Of a stretch of DNA of 64,000 bases, positions 10,020 to 20,706 are shown piece by piece (positions within the stretch are counted from its first letter, which is position 1; each line of letters opens with the position of its first letter). The notes beneath the pieces were generated by a model. That model saw nothing but the letters and a program-made list of their open reading frames with translations. It was not told the origin of the DNA and searched no databases. The translations under genes were made by a program, and so were the position numbers. This DNA is from Kitagawia praeruptora (lineage: Eukaryota; Streptophyta; Magnoliopsida; Apiales; Apiaceae). The stretch lies in contig CM075345.1 of the NCBI GenBank assembly GCA_037693485.1, positions 120,488,001 through 120,552,000 on the forward strand. The letters are read 5' to 3'.

Positions 10020-10110
10020 AACTCACACAAACGGTGAGACAAAAGCAAACTCACACAAACAAGCGGTGAGACAAAATCAAACTCACACAAAGGTGAGACA
10101 ACATCCTTAT
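10020..10110 (+). repeat. Short tandem repeat (CACACAAA...GGTGAGACAA)
   Basis: Three imperfect copies of an ACTCACACAAA...GGTGAGACAA unit follow the LINE fragment. No function is apparent. Confidence 0.6.
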
Positions 10111-10379
10111 TAATATGTGCTGACGGAGTTATGATTTTATTGTGGAAAATGATGTTAAGAACTCGGTACACACACGTAAGTCGATGATGTTGTGGTCTTC
10201 TCTTGGTAACTGATATTATTTCACATAATATATAAATCAATTTTGATTTGACAACCTGGTAAGGTTGTTGGCTTATTGGCTATCTTGATCCAATTAACTC
10301 TTTTGGCTTATTGGCTATCTTTCTATTTTATATATTACGTGCTAACTTCAGCCTTCAGCAAGTATTACTATAGAGAAAT

Positions 10380-10694
10380 GTACTCCCTCCATCCCATTTT
10401 ATATGACACTTATTCCTTTTTGGGACGTCCCAAAAAGAATGAACCTACTAAACTTACTATTTTTGAACATTACTTTTCACTATTACACCCACTACTTCTC
10501 TATTTTATACTTCCTTTTTATTAAATAAACACTATTACACCCACTACTTTCTTACTTTATCCATTTTTTATACACCCACTTACATCCACTTTCACAACCA
10601 ACCAACCACATGCTACCACCTAGCAAGTCAAATAGTATTTTCTTAATCTCCGTGAAAGTCAAACCATGTCTTACAAAATGGGACAGAGGGAGTA
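10380..10694 (+). mobile_element. Stowaway-like MITE nested in CACTA-1
   Basis: The left end is TACTCCCTCCATCCC and the right end is GGGACAGAGGGAGTA. These are inverted copies of the Stowaway (Tc1/mariner) terminus CTCCCTCCGTCCC with TA target duplication. The size (about 315 bp) and AT-rich, non-coding interior fit the family. Confidence 0.85.
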
Positions 10695-10808
10695 TACAAA
10701 TTGTTATAAGGTATGTTATTGTTATTTATATAGGTAACAGAGACGCTTGCAAACTCATGTTTAAACACTCTTTTGTTATACTGGTGTGTCCATCTTACTT
10801 TTCTGCAG

Positions 10809-10906
10809 GACCCACATCATTTGCTCCCATTATTGAAATGGCCATGACAATTGTTGATCAAAGAAGTGGTTAATATCATGTTCTGGTTATTATTGCTGAT
10901 GGACAG
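10809..10906 (+). pseudogene. Captured exon of an RGLG/copine-type E3 ligase gene
   Basis: Translation gives GPTSFAPIIEMAMTIVDQ, then YHVLVIIADGQ after one in-frame TAA at 10871-10873. This is the vWA/copine domain of plant RGLG RING ligases, where a Gln is normal at the stop, so CAA changed to TAA. The exon keeps an acceptor (TGCAG|GA) and a donor (CAG|GTAC). It is the same strand as the ALKBH-like exon downstream. The parent gene is not in the window. Confidence 0.85.
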
Positions 10907-10911
10907 GTACA

Positions 10912-11768
10912 TTTGCTTTAGTGCTTGCACGTGAAATGTATAATCAATAGATAGTTTAAACAGAAATTATAAGTATCCTATTTTGTTTTACTGTAACATC
11001 CTTGATTGCAAAATCTTGCTATGTAAATTGAAAATGTTCCTTAAAAGGGAAGTCAACAAATTAATACATTATATGGTACAACTTCGTCTTACACTGAAGA
11101 ATGCTCCTGTATGTATATCCCTAGAACAAAGTACCTCCACGAAGTAATTCATTAGGCAGTCGTTTTAGTGGCTGTTTGGAAATTTTTAATTTTTAGTGCT
11201 CAACAATTTCTCTGTGACCTTTATTTATTTCTTTCTTTTTTTTGTAAAACCCAAAGCAGGATTGTTTTCCCGAACAGAGAGGGTGGTGCATTATGAACTT
11301 TTAGTTTAGACAGAGTTGACACTGTAGTTGTCAACTGGTCGTTGCGTATATATTTATCCTTGTTATCCCAATATTTATATATCCATTAGAATGACTAGAA
11401 GAACTCTAGTGTTTTTCAAATCATTTTTGTTACATGGTAAATTAAAACACAAAATCCCTCTAGTTTTGCATAGTAAATTAATACTTCTGGAAGGTGGCAC
11501 ACTTGTGGTGTTGATAACATCTTCGGCCTGATCAATTCCCCAACAACATATATGTGGCCAAGTGGTATGTAAATAGAGAAACTTGAATAAACAGGGCAGG
11601 ACTAGATACTATATGATTATTTGCATATTTATTCTTCTCTTGTATTTAATTTTTAAAAAGGAAATTGTGTATGCACTTATCTTATTACATTCCCTTTTAA
11701 TCTACAGGAATGTACATAAATCCATATTAGAAAATGCTTCTGAATCTTCTCCTGAGTTCAAGTCTGCA
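10912..11768 (+). other. CACTA-1 interior without recognised gene
   Basis: This is T-rich, intron-like sequence between the two captured exons. The short frames here (for example at 11328) have no recognisable product. Confidence 0.5.
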
Positions 11769-11769
11769 G

Positions 11770-11977
11770 ATTCATCAAATTTAGAAACATCACAGAAGAG
11801 CTTCAAGGGCTTGAGCTACACACTAAAGTCTTTAATGCTGATGAGCAGAAGAAGATTATCGAGTGTGTTTATGACTGTCAACGCAGGGGGCAGAACGGGC
11901 AGCTTAGGGTCCATGCAAGTCAAAAACCAAGAAAAATGCCAAAACGAGAAGCAAAATTGAAGAACTTGATTTTGTAA
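11770..11977 (+). pseudogene. Captured exon of an ALKBH9/ALKBH10-type RNA demethylase gene
   Basis: In the frame entered after the acceptor TCTGCAG, the translation includes EELQGLELHTKVFNADEQ and KKIIECVYDCQ. This is the start of the 2-oxoglutarate/Fe(II) dioxygenase region of plant ALKBH9/10 proteins. The similarity stops after about 45 codons, and the frame runs to a TAA near 11975 with unrelated basic residues. The iron-binding residues are not present, so no enzyme can be made from it. Confidence 0.75.
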
Positions 11978-12220
11978 ATCAAATTAGAAAGAATTTTTGT
12001 TAGCATTTTCAACATTAATGTACTTTTTTGTATACTAGCATAAATTCTTTAATTTTAATTTATTTTAATCAAAATTTGTGTTATAATTTTTATTTTTGGT
12101 AGTTCATGTTTGTTGATGTGGCTATATCAGTGTATATAAAAGTCAAGCAGGTTAAAAATAGTATATTAATTAATAAAACAGGTTCCAATTTTGAAATTAT
12201 TTTTTTTAAAAAAAATTGAT

Positions 12221-12661
12221 CTATAGCGTCGGTCATTTGAAACGGCGACGCTATAGGCTTTTTTTTTTAAAAAAATTAACCTATAGCGTCGGTCAAATGA
12301 AAGGGCGACGCTATAAGCTGTACCTATATCGTCGGCATTTTAAAGGGCGACGCTATAAGCTATACCTATAGCGTCGGCATTTTAAGGGGCGACGCTATAA
12401 GCTATACCTATAGCGTCGACATTTTAAAGGGGCGACGCTATAAGATATACCTATAGCGTCGGCATTTTAAGGGGCGACGCTATAAGCTATACCTATAGCG
12501 TCGGTCATTTAAATGACCGACGCCTAAAGTAGACTTTAGCGTCGCCATTTTAACCGACGCTATAGGCCTATATACCTATAGCGTCCCCTGCATATACTAC
12601 GCCAAACAACCGACGCTATAGGCCTATTTAGGCGACGCTATAGGTCAAGTCTGTAGTAGTG
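12221..12661 (+). repeat. CACTA-1 right subterminal repeats
   Basis: Inverted and direct copies of CCTATAGCGTCGG continue to the terminal CTGTAGTAGTG. They mirror the left array. Confidence 0.85.
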
Positions 12662-14349
12662 CTGGTTGGCATCACCCTTGATTTTCCTTCTTTGGCAGAG
12701 TTGGACTCAATCTGTATTTGGAGTTGCCTATAGAAGGCATCTTCTTCAACAACTTTTGGATTTAGCTTTTGTTGTAACCATCTCAGGTATTGAGAACTAG
12801 CCTTTGATAGTTGGTCTTCTAACCTGAAGAATCTCCTGTTACCATCTTCATCCCTGAACTCCATCATCCAGAAGGGTTGAAGATGAATTTTCTGTCCATT
12901 GTATGGGATCTTCATCTTCCTTGGTAGTCTTGATGGTGAGTTCCATTCTCTCCTTATCTGTTCTATTCTATCCAGTATCTCCCCTTTTGCTATCCTGGAG
13001 AACCCTGTGTATCTCTTGATTGCAGAGAACACTTTGGTTAAGGTTAGATAGTTTTCTCCAAGAACCTTCTGTAGTGGCCATGTCCTTTCCATTCCTCCCT
13101 TGTATACAAAGACCAATCTCTCAGGAAAATGTTTATATTTGTCAATTCCTCTTACTTCTGACAATTCATCCAGATATAGATTCATGCCAGAGTATTCTTC
13201 AATATCTGCCTGATAGATAAAATCATCCTTGTTTTCCAAGATTGACTGCTTGACAATAGCAGGTACCCTAGCAACCTGAATTGGTTCCTTTGAAGGTTTC
13301 TTCCTTGGTATCCTTTTCTTCTGACTAGGCTTCTGTTGAGGCTTCAGCAAGAATGAAGGAACCTCAATGGAGTCAAGGTTCATTGGTTCCTCTTTAGGGA
13401 TTATAGGGTCACCATGGAAGTTCACAGCTGGGTCGAATACTTGTGCAGAAAAAGATTGTGATGAGCCAACAGTTTCACCCATTACAATTTCTGGAGAGAC
13501 AGGCCTCCTTGCCTTTGATTTCACTCTCCTTTTAGTTTTGAATTTGGGGACTTCCTCAGGTTCCCTCATTTCATCCTCTACCTCATCCATTAACTCCTGA
13601 GCCAGTCTGGCTTGCTTCTCTTCTGAGTTTTCATATTGATTTTCTTCACTTGGATGAGCTTCCCTTAGAAGTTTGGAGGTTTCCTCTCTATTTGCTTCAA
13701 CAAATCTAGGATGGCTGTTGGATATATTTAACACTTTTCCATTCCTTATTATCACAGCCATCCAATCTCTTACACTCTTATTTGTCTTTTCCTTGAACTC
13801 TTTGATTGTATTTCCCATTAGCTTCTCATCATCATCCTTGGGAAATGGAAAGTCCAACTGTAACTTGTTCTTCCCATTTGCCTTTGGTGGAGAGTAGGCT
13901 CTGGTTCTTATGCATGGTTCAAATTCTTTGACATAGGATGGTTCAGCATCATAGAATGTAGGAGCCACAATTTCTGGAGTGAGCACCTTCAGAATTGTAG
14001 TTGATGTTGTTGGAGCTGAGGACTGAGTAGAGAACAGAGTTGATACAATTGATTCATTGATCATTCTCTTTGTCCTCAGAATTCTTTCATTTGCCTCCTT
14101 GTTGATCTTTTCTAAGGCTTCTATTCTGGCTTGCCTTTCACCATCTGAGATTTCTGATATACTTTGAACCTCAGGCAACACCATTTTCTTCTTCTTCATA
14201 GGGGAAGCCTCTATAGAGAACTCTGTTGGATTGACCATTATAATTGGCTGTTGCTCCCCCTCACTCTGTGCTATCTTGCTACTGGATGCTGGAATTTGAC
14301 TAGCTGCAACAACCTCTTCTACCTTTTTCTCCCCCTTTTTGTTAGCATC
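12628..14349 (-). pseudogene. Element B aORF, C-terminal part
   Basis: This minus-strand frame continues the aORF after a one-base frame change near 14350. It starts with Lys/Glu-rich sequence containing KKGEKK, similar to a KGEKK stretch in element A's aORF. It passes through a segment with GIDKYKHFPERLVFVYKGG and ends at the CACTA-1 junction, taking about ten codons from CACTA-1 before a stop at 12628. Without CACTA-1 the natural stop would come within two codons of the junction. No known catalytic motif or membrane segment is visible. Confidence 0.75.
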
Positions 14350-15790
14350 AAGGGTTGGAGATGAGTACTGTCTGCATTTGAGATTCCATACTATCCACTC
14401 TGGAGGAAAGATGCTGAACTGATTTGGCCAGACTATCTTCCTTCAATAACTTGCTAGTAAGCACCTTCTGAGTGGTAGTAGGGGCTAGTGCCTCAATCCT
14501 GGCATCTAGTTCCACTTTCATTTCCCTTATTGCAGTTTGCACCTCCTCCTGTTGGGTTCTTTGAATAACCATATGCATCTTGTGAAGTTTGAGAGAGGCC
14601 AATATTTGCTGAAGGACAGCCTTCCTCTGTGGATCTTCATTCTGGTGCTCAGCCATAGCAGATTGATATTGCTTCATAATCTCCACATTGAAGTCACCAA
14701 CCACAGTGGTAGAAGAAATTAGCCATTCTGGAGTATCTTCCATATTGACTTCTTCATCACTTGAGGTGCTAGCACTGTCATTATTGCCAAACTCTTCACT
14801 GTCAGCATCTGAAGGCAGAGCTGTCAAAGCTTCCTTTGCTCTTTGTAGAGATTGAGAGGTGTGCACTAGGTGCATTGCCTCATCTGCCTCCACATTGCCC
14901 TGTTGTGCCATGACTTGATAGGCAGAAACAGGATGAGTAAAGGTTTCAGGATCCAAAGAGATGGAGTCAATAATTGACTGATATTCTTGTCGAAATTCCA
15001 TCTCTTTAGAGGCTTCATTAATCTCCATTAACTCACTAGCAATGGCTGAATCTTCCTGCCTTATTTCTCCTGTAGTCCCTTCTCTCCTCTCATCTCTCTT
15101 TTCTTGCATCAGGGGCTCCCCCTGGCTCACACCTCTCACACCCTCACCTTCACCTACTAAGGTAGAACTCTCTTGCTCTCCTTTTGCCTGATCGGAAGAA
15201 ATGGTCAGCCTCTCATTATTTTTCTCTCCTTTTGCCTGCTCACAAGGCAGCCTCTCACTCCCTTCCCTCATTCCTAAAAGTGTTTCAACTACTACAAACT
15301 CCTCCATAGTTGACATGGGAATGTCACATTTTGCAGTGGTAGAGAGAGTTGTCAACGGATAAAGCGTATCCATTGATGTAGTAGTTATTGCTGTCAATGG
15401 ATGAGTAGTTGTAGACACATCCGTTGATGGAGAAACACTTGTCAACGGATGAAGGATATCCGTTGATGAAGGAAAAAGAGTATCCATTGAAGTGAAAACC
15501 AACACTGAATCTGTGGTGATTGATTTTAAGGAAGAGGCCACAGATAGTGTTGTGAATTCAGGAATGGAAGATTGATGGCCCAACAAATCATCTAAAAGAT
15601 GATGACCACCAATTGTTGAGTGGGGCTTCTCCAAGAATTTTGAAGATGGAGAATCAGGAATTGATGTAGATATCATATCCACATCCAGAGATGGAGTTGG
15701 TGATGGTGGATTAAAATGTGTATCGATTTGAAGGTTAAGATCAAGGGGCTGTGACTCCACATTTATTGAAGTCACATCAAACTGAATTTG
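14348..15790 (-). pseudogene. Element B aORF, middle part
   Basis: The frame resumes straight after the CACTA-2 insertion (TSD TTG) and runs to a stop at 14348, caused by a one-base shift relative to the next part. It is S/T/P-rich at first, with HPLT and STD repeats encoded by the family-B DNA motif at 15351-15492. A Glu-rich part and a coiled-coil-like region (about 14360-14640) follow. The order matches the aORF of element A. Confidence 0.75.
15351..15492 (-). repeat. Family-B motif cluster inside the aORF coding region
   Basis: There are four exact copies of TCAACGGAT or its complement (15352, 15419, 15442, 15458) and three one-base variants (near 15368, 15393 and 15482). Both orientations occur, so the encoded peptides differ (HPLT, STD) while the DNA motif is kept. 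Confidence 0.85.
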
Positions 15791-15970
15791 CACTACGCCA
15801 TAAATGGCCTATTGCAACCTTTTGGCCTTCTTGGATGTTACCATAGCTATGAAATTTTTGAGCTATCGCAACCTTTTGATTGTGGTGTTACCAAATCCAT
15901 AAAAGTATGTTACTTTAGTTATAAAAGGTGTTACAATGGGTAACACAATGAGATGTGTTACCATAGAGTA
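15791..15970 (+). repeat. CACTA-2 left subterminal repeats
   Basis: Copies of TGTTACCATAG, TTGCAACCTTTT and GTAACAC-type words recur here and again at the right end in inverted orientation. The spacing is irregular. Confidence 0.75.
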
Positions 15971-16031
15971 TTCATGAACAAAATTTTAATTTTAATTAAA
16001 ATTATTAATTTAATAATTATTTGACTTCAAA

Positions 16032-16730
16032 AATAATTAATTTGAACAAAATCATTGAAGTTATCATTGTAAAACGTAATATTCCATCAAATTATTAAAT
16101 TAATTATTTTACATAAATATTAAATTTTGTTTATAAATTTCGAATCAAAAGGTTTTAAATTAAAGTAATATCCAAAAATTATTAAATTTACTAAATTCAA
16201 TAAAAAGTTAATAAAGAAAACTAAGTTTTGTATAAATTTTGAATTATTACAAAATTATGAAAATAATAGATTTAACATTTATATTTAATTTCAATAAATT
16301 TAAATTAATTTATAATATTTTAAAAAGGAAAAAGGAAAGTACGATAGTAAAAATATTCCATCATTAATTTTTTAATAAAGGGATACGAATTTCATTGAGA
16401 TATTTATATTGAGTATATTATTTTACTTTATAAATTAATTTTAATAAAATCGTTGAAGTTATCATTGTAAAACGTAATATTCCATCAAAAAAATTGAGTT
16501 ATTTAGATTTCTTAAATATTAAATTTTGTTTATAAATTTAGAATGAAATATTTTTAAAATAAACTAATATCCAGAAATTATTAAATTTTGATTTAAATCA
16601 TTTAAAAATTTAACAGAAAAAATAATAATTTATATAAATGTGAATTACTTCCAAATAATGAAAATACGAAATTTAATAATTAACTATAATTTGATATTAA
16701 CAAATTAAAATAAATTTGTAATATTTAAAA
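16032..16730 (+). repeat. Long imperfect direct repeat in CACTA-2
   Basis: The block beginning ATTGAAGTTATCATTGTAAA near 16040 recurs near 16448 and stays similar for about 150-250 bp. It is AT-rich and non-coding. Confidence 0.7.
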
Positions 16731-16849
16731 ATAAATGAAAAAAGAAAAATACAATGAATTATTGAAAGGGGTGAGCGGCAAATAAAAAAAGAGGGCGGCA
16801 AAACCAAAATTTAGAACTGGGGTTAGTCAAACAGAAATCGGGGAAAAAG

Positions 16850-17073
16850 AATTGGGGAAAAACACTTCTCTCATCTCTCATCTCTCACCTCTCTGACTTC
16901 TCTCGTCTCTTTCATGATTCAATTAGGGTTGAAGAATTCAATTAGTTCGAGCTAGGTTAATCAAAGCTTGGTTCAAGGACTCAATTAGGATTCGAGATGG
17001 GTTAATCGAATTTTGGTTGAAGGATTCAATTAGGGTTAATGGAAGCAGGATTTGTGTTCGATATCAATTTGAG
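16850..17073 (+). other. CACTA-2 leader-like stretch and possible first exon
   Basis: A run of CTCTCATCTCTCA-type sequence is followed by repeated AATTAGGGTT and TTCAATTAG blocks. A splice-donor-like GAG|GTATAAA ends it at 17073. No protein is recognised. The position corresponds to the leader-like stretches of CACTA-1 and CACTA-3. Confidence 0.4.
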
Positions 17074-17714
17074 GTATAAATCTCTTTTTAAATGCTTCGA
17101 TTTTTGTTAATTACATGCTTCGATTTGTGTATTTTTAGCTTAATTTGACCCCTCTCCCCCCTCTCTCTCTTTGTGTATCTCTCTCTCCCGAATTATATGT
17201 TGCTATGCTTGTACTCCACTAGTCGTTTATTCCATATTTATTTCTCTCTTTTCCCTATGTGCAAAACCATGCATCCTATTATCCCTTACGTTTGCAGATT
17301 GCTTCTGAATTCGCAGCACGACGAAGTGAAAACATTGATCATCTCTTTTAGTTAAGGGAATTGGGGTCATTTTGCATAATCCTATGGAGCATAATCCGAA
17401 AATATTATTATGCAATTCGTCAAAGGAACTGTTTTCAAAGTGCTTATTGATTTTATATTAGTCATTTTTAACTTATTATTGGTGCCATAAAGAAATGTTA
17501 ATGTTTAAATCCAATCAAATTGAGGTGAATTGGATAATTTTTGAATTTGTTATACCTTAAAATGTTTAACTTGCACCAGATTCACTTCTTAACCCACAAC
17601 ATCCAGATTAGATATGGTCCTTCGTCTGAGGACTTTTATAGCTAAGGGTAGTGCTAGTCTAATCAAGAAATGATTTTGTAGACCTATTGATTTTGATGTG
17701 TGTGTTAAGTGTAG
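17074..17714 (+). other. CACTA-2 intron-like sequence
   Basis: T-rich sequence between the leader-like stretch and the first captured exon. The small frame at 17173-17355 has no recognisable product. Confidence 0.4.
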
Positions 17715-17934
17715 GCTTTGAAGCTTGAAGAATTTGGAGTTACTGGTTCAGATGCTAAAAATATGTGTTATTTACGCGATGTAGCTGATGCAACCAGACT
17801 TCTCAGTGTGATGCAATCCTCAACAGGTGGGAATGCTATTGTCATTGGTGGGGGCTACATTGGAATGGAGTGTGCTGCTTCATTAGTTATAAATAAGATA
17901 AATGCCACCATGGTTTTTCCAGAGGCTCAATGCA
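17715..17934 (+). pseudogene. Captured exon of a monodehydroascorbate reductase gene
   Basis: Translation contains LKLEEFGVTGSDAKN, CYLRDVADATRLLSV and the dinucleotide-binding GNAIVIGGGYIGMECAASL, then NATMVFPEAQC. This is the central NAD(P)H/FAD part of plant MDHAR, which regenerates ascorbate. The exon is open throughout and keeps AG|G and GCA|GTAAGT splice borders. Only this exon is present. Confidence 0.92.
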
Positions 17935-18302
17935 GTAAGTTTCTTCTTGTTTGACCCTAACTTACCAGACTTGTTTAAAATATCCTCCATGAACTATATC
18001 GTGTAATTTTGGTGTTGAAAGATAGTGTCCTACAAGCCACCATGGTTTAGAGTTTTTTTCTCTAGCTATTTACTCTTGTTAATTATTTTAGTACAAACTT
18101 TTCTTGTAGTTGTTTGTGTCCGGAGTCTGGTGCTATTAGGGAGTAGATAATGATATTTGATGAGATTGATGGCGTCACTTTGTACGGAATTCAGCTATAA
18201 ATCTTGATCATGTCCACAATATATACATTATGCCATCTGTATTACAACTAACAGATGTTGTTAGAATAGGAAGATATTATCCGAAGGTGACGCAGTGTGC
18301 AG

Positions 18303-18445
18303 AAACCAGTGATAGTAGCAACAAATATGCTAGAAAGCATGATTGATCACCCGACGCCAACAAGGGCAGAAGTATCTGACATTGCGATTGTAGTAAAAGA
18401 AGGTGCAGATGCCATCCTGCTTTCAGGAGAAACTGCTCATGGAAA
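18303..18445 (+). pseudogene. Captured exon of a plastid-type pyruvate kinase gene (first piece)
   Basis: Translation gives KPVIVATNMLESMIDHPTP, then TRAEVSDIAIVVKEGADAI and LLSGETAHGK. This is the conserved pyruvate kinase block around the ADP/Mg site. The acceptor GTGCAG and donor AAA|GTAAG are kept. The HPTPTRAEVSDIA and SGETAHGK forms favour plastid isoforms. Confidence 0.92.
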
Positions 18446-18551
18446 GTAAGCTAATATGCTTTCTTCTGTGCCAATAAGTAAGCTAATATACTTTGGTATA
18501 GTCTATTAATATTATTTGTATATCTGTGCTTAATTTTATATTTTTTGTCAG

Positions 18552-18700
18552 GGCCTAATGGGTGAAATGTTTGCTTTCCATCCCACCACCATGGCAAAAA
18601 CTCTAGCAACTCCAATGATTGTATTCACAAGAACAGGCTCCATGGCTATACACTTGAACCATTATCGTCCATCCTCAATAATCTTTGCATTTACCAATGT
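18552..18700 (+). pseudogene. Captured exon of the same pyruvate kinase gene (second piece)
   Basis: After the acceptor GTCAG, translation gives MGEMFAFHPTTMAKTLATP, MIVFTRTGSMAIHLNHYRP and SSIIFAFTNV, then a donor GTAAGT at 18701. It matches the pyruvate kinase C-terminal region. The exon or part-exon that normally lies between the two pieces is missing or lies in unrecognised sequence. Confidence 0.9.
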
Positions 18701-19920
18701 GTAAGTACCGAATACTGTAAGACAAGAAAAATACTTTTATTCTGATTAGTAGGCATACAATTTTACGACTTCACGATACTTTACACGATTGTTGTGTATT
18801 GTACAAATACATACTAATGTGTTGATGAACCTTCTTAGTTTGGCGTGCTGTGCTGGATTTCCTTAGAGTTATAGTATAACCTATCAAGTATTTTTAAGGA
18901 AGCAAGTGTTTCATTGTTCACCTACTACACAAATCTTCTATTGTTGTTTTAGATGTTCTTGCAGTTACATATATATTAAAGGGTTATGTGTGTGTAATCT
19001 TAAGTTGCCACCAATACAAGACGAAAGATGTATTGACAAGGTTTTAGTGGACAGAAAAGTCACAGGTGCTGACTCTGTTCCTGCTCTTGTTCATAATAGA
19101 CAAGGTGATCTTGGATTATAGTTTAGTATCCACTTTTGGGATGAACTCTATCATTTATGCCTAGATTAACCGAATCTTGTTCAGTTTGGCCTTAAGTAGT
19201 GCATTTTTTCATATTGAATCTATTATCTGTTATCCTTGTAAGTGGCAGAATGTTTGGTGATGCTCCTGATAGTAAATAAAATGAGTCTTTTAGGTGTTAT
19301 CTATGCTGAGGAAAACATGCCACAGATACGATTGACAGTAATCTGTGTAAACCTGTTTCGTATTCATTGGAGTAACTTACATATTATTCATTTGCACTTC
19401 GAATTCCTAATCTTATATTTTTACAGGTGAAATATCAGCAACAGAGTCTCTTGTAGAGGTTCAAGATGTTAAGAAGGATCTGCAGAAAAGGTTACACAAT
19501 CACCCATTATTCTTTGCCATTACATTGGGACTGTTGGCAGAAATAATAAATTCGAGGTAATATTGGCATATGCCTTGATTATATATATTAAGTAGCATGA
19601 TGTCTTTATTCAAGCATACTTGCTCTTTGTTTGATTCAATACACATAATTAATTTTTTTGTTTCTCGTCATTAACATATAGCTGAATTTTACCATTTGTT
19701 CTTGCCCTTGCAATATTTTACATAATTGCTTGCCCTAATTTAGTTGTTTTCCATGGGTTTTTTTCCTGTTGATTAGCCCTTTTGTCATATTTTACAAAGT
19801 AATATGCTAGAAGTTTTGATTTTGTCTTAATAAGAGTTAACGTTTCAATCTAATTCTTAAATGTTATTTATAGCCCTCCTTATATCTGTTCGACTTGTGC
19901 TAAAGTTCAATATTTTGCAG
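18701..19920 (+). other. CACTA-2 interior with unassigned exon-like pieces
   Basis: Two short open stretches with splice-like borders lie near 18960-19121 and 19430-19556 (the latter includes ATESLVEVQDVKKDLQKRL). I could not assign either to a family. The rest is T-rich and intron-like. Confidence 0.35.
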
Positions 19921-20106
19921 GAAGCATCTAGTCCTAACCGCACCCTCGATCTTGCTTCTGCTCTTGAGATTGGTTCACCTGGAAATAAAGCTTGCATCAA
20001 TAAAACTACTGCTAGTGGTAGTACAAGATCAGTCATGACTATAGCATTTTAATTTGCATTCGAAAGTCATATGCAAGAAAATGTAGCTTTAATGGATCAG
20101 CAATAT
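19921..20106 (+). pseudogene. Captured exon of an HD-ZIP III transcription factor gene
   Basis: Translation after TTTGCAG includes SPNRTLDLASALEIGSPGNK, then TRSVMTIAF. With a one-base shift the frame continues as FAFESHMQENVA. These are the conserved positions before the MEKHLA domain of REVOLUTA/PHB-type proteins. A frameshift at about 20050 breaks it. Confidence 0.88.
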
Positions 20107-20349
20107 AATGCTAGTAGTAGTGACATAGGAGCTTCTATCTTCTTCAGTACTTGTTTGTTTTAGTTTATGTTCTTTTGTGCTGGTGGATTTTTGGATGATT
20201 TGATTGGTTTTGTACTAGATGATGTTATTGAAATGATGTTGGATGATGTTATTGAAATGTAATTAATTTGGTTCTTGATTTCTCTTACTTGAAAATGTAA
20301 TATTTAAATGTCAATTTATTTTTCATTAAAATTAGTTATAAATGATTTT

Positions 20350-20706
20350 AATTATGTAACACACAATGTGTTACAATTAGTAAAAGAGGGTGTTACAATA
20401 GATTGTTGACCCCACCTAGATGTGGGCCCCACATTTGTCACTGTGCAAAATTATATCATCTATTGTAACACACAAACTATGTTGCTGTAAAGTGTTTAAG
20501 ATGTTGCTATAGAGGTTTTTGGTAACCCCATTTGCTGTGTTACTTTAGGCTGTTTTTTTTATGTTACCTTAGATATCTATAGTTACTGCTGAGAACCTAA
20601 CACAGCTGAAGTGTTACCATAGCCCTATTTTGGCCTATGGCAACTTCAAACAGGGGTCTATGGTAACACAGTTTAGGGGTTGCAATAAGCAATCTATGGC
20701 GTAGTG
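20350..20706 (+). repeat. CACTA-2 right subterminal repeats
   Basis: TGTAACAC, TGTTACCATAG and TTGCAATA-type words mirror the left end and reach the terminal GGCGTAGTG. Confidence 0.75.

Larger units (their letters stand above)
8191..12661 (+). mobile_element. CACTA-1: non-autonomous CACTA transposon carrying gene fragments
   Basis: It starts CACTAGTACAGAAATG and ends CTGTAGTAGTG. It is flanked by the 3-bp duplication CTG at 8188-8190 and 12662-12664. Subterminal zones of about 490 and 440 bp are packed with CCTATAGCGTCGG in both orientations. I find no transposase ORF. The interior holds a tandem duplication, a CT-rich leader-like stretch, a LINE fragment, a Stowaway-like MITE and exons resembling RGLG/copine and ALKBH9/10. 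It sits in the last codons of element B's aORF, so it is younger than B. Confidence 0.92.
15791..20706 (+). mobile_element. CACTA-2: non-autonomous CACTA transposon carrying gene fragments
   Basis: It starts CACTACGCCATAAATGG and ends CTATGGCGTAGTG, with the 3-bp duplication TTG at 15788-15790 and 20707-20709. Subterminal zones repeat a TGTTACCATAG/TTGCAAC vocabulary. There is no transposase ORF. Exons resembling monodehydroascorbate reductase, plastid pyruvate kinase and an HD-ZIP III factor lie on the + strand with splice borders. It interrupts element B's aORF near one third of its length. Confidence 0.92.
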
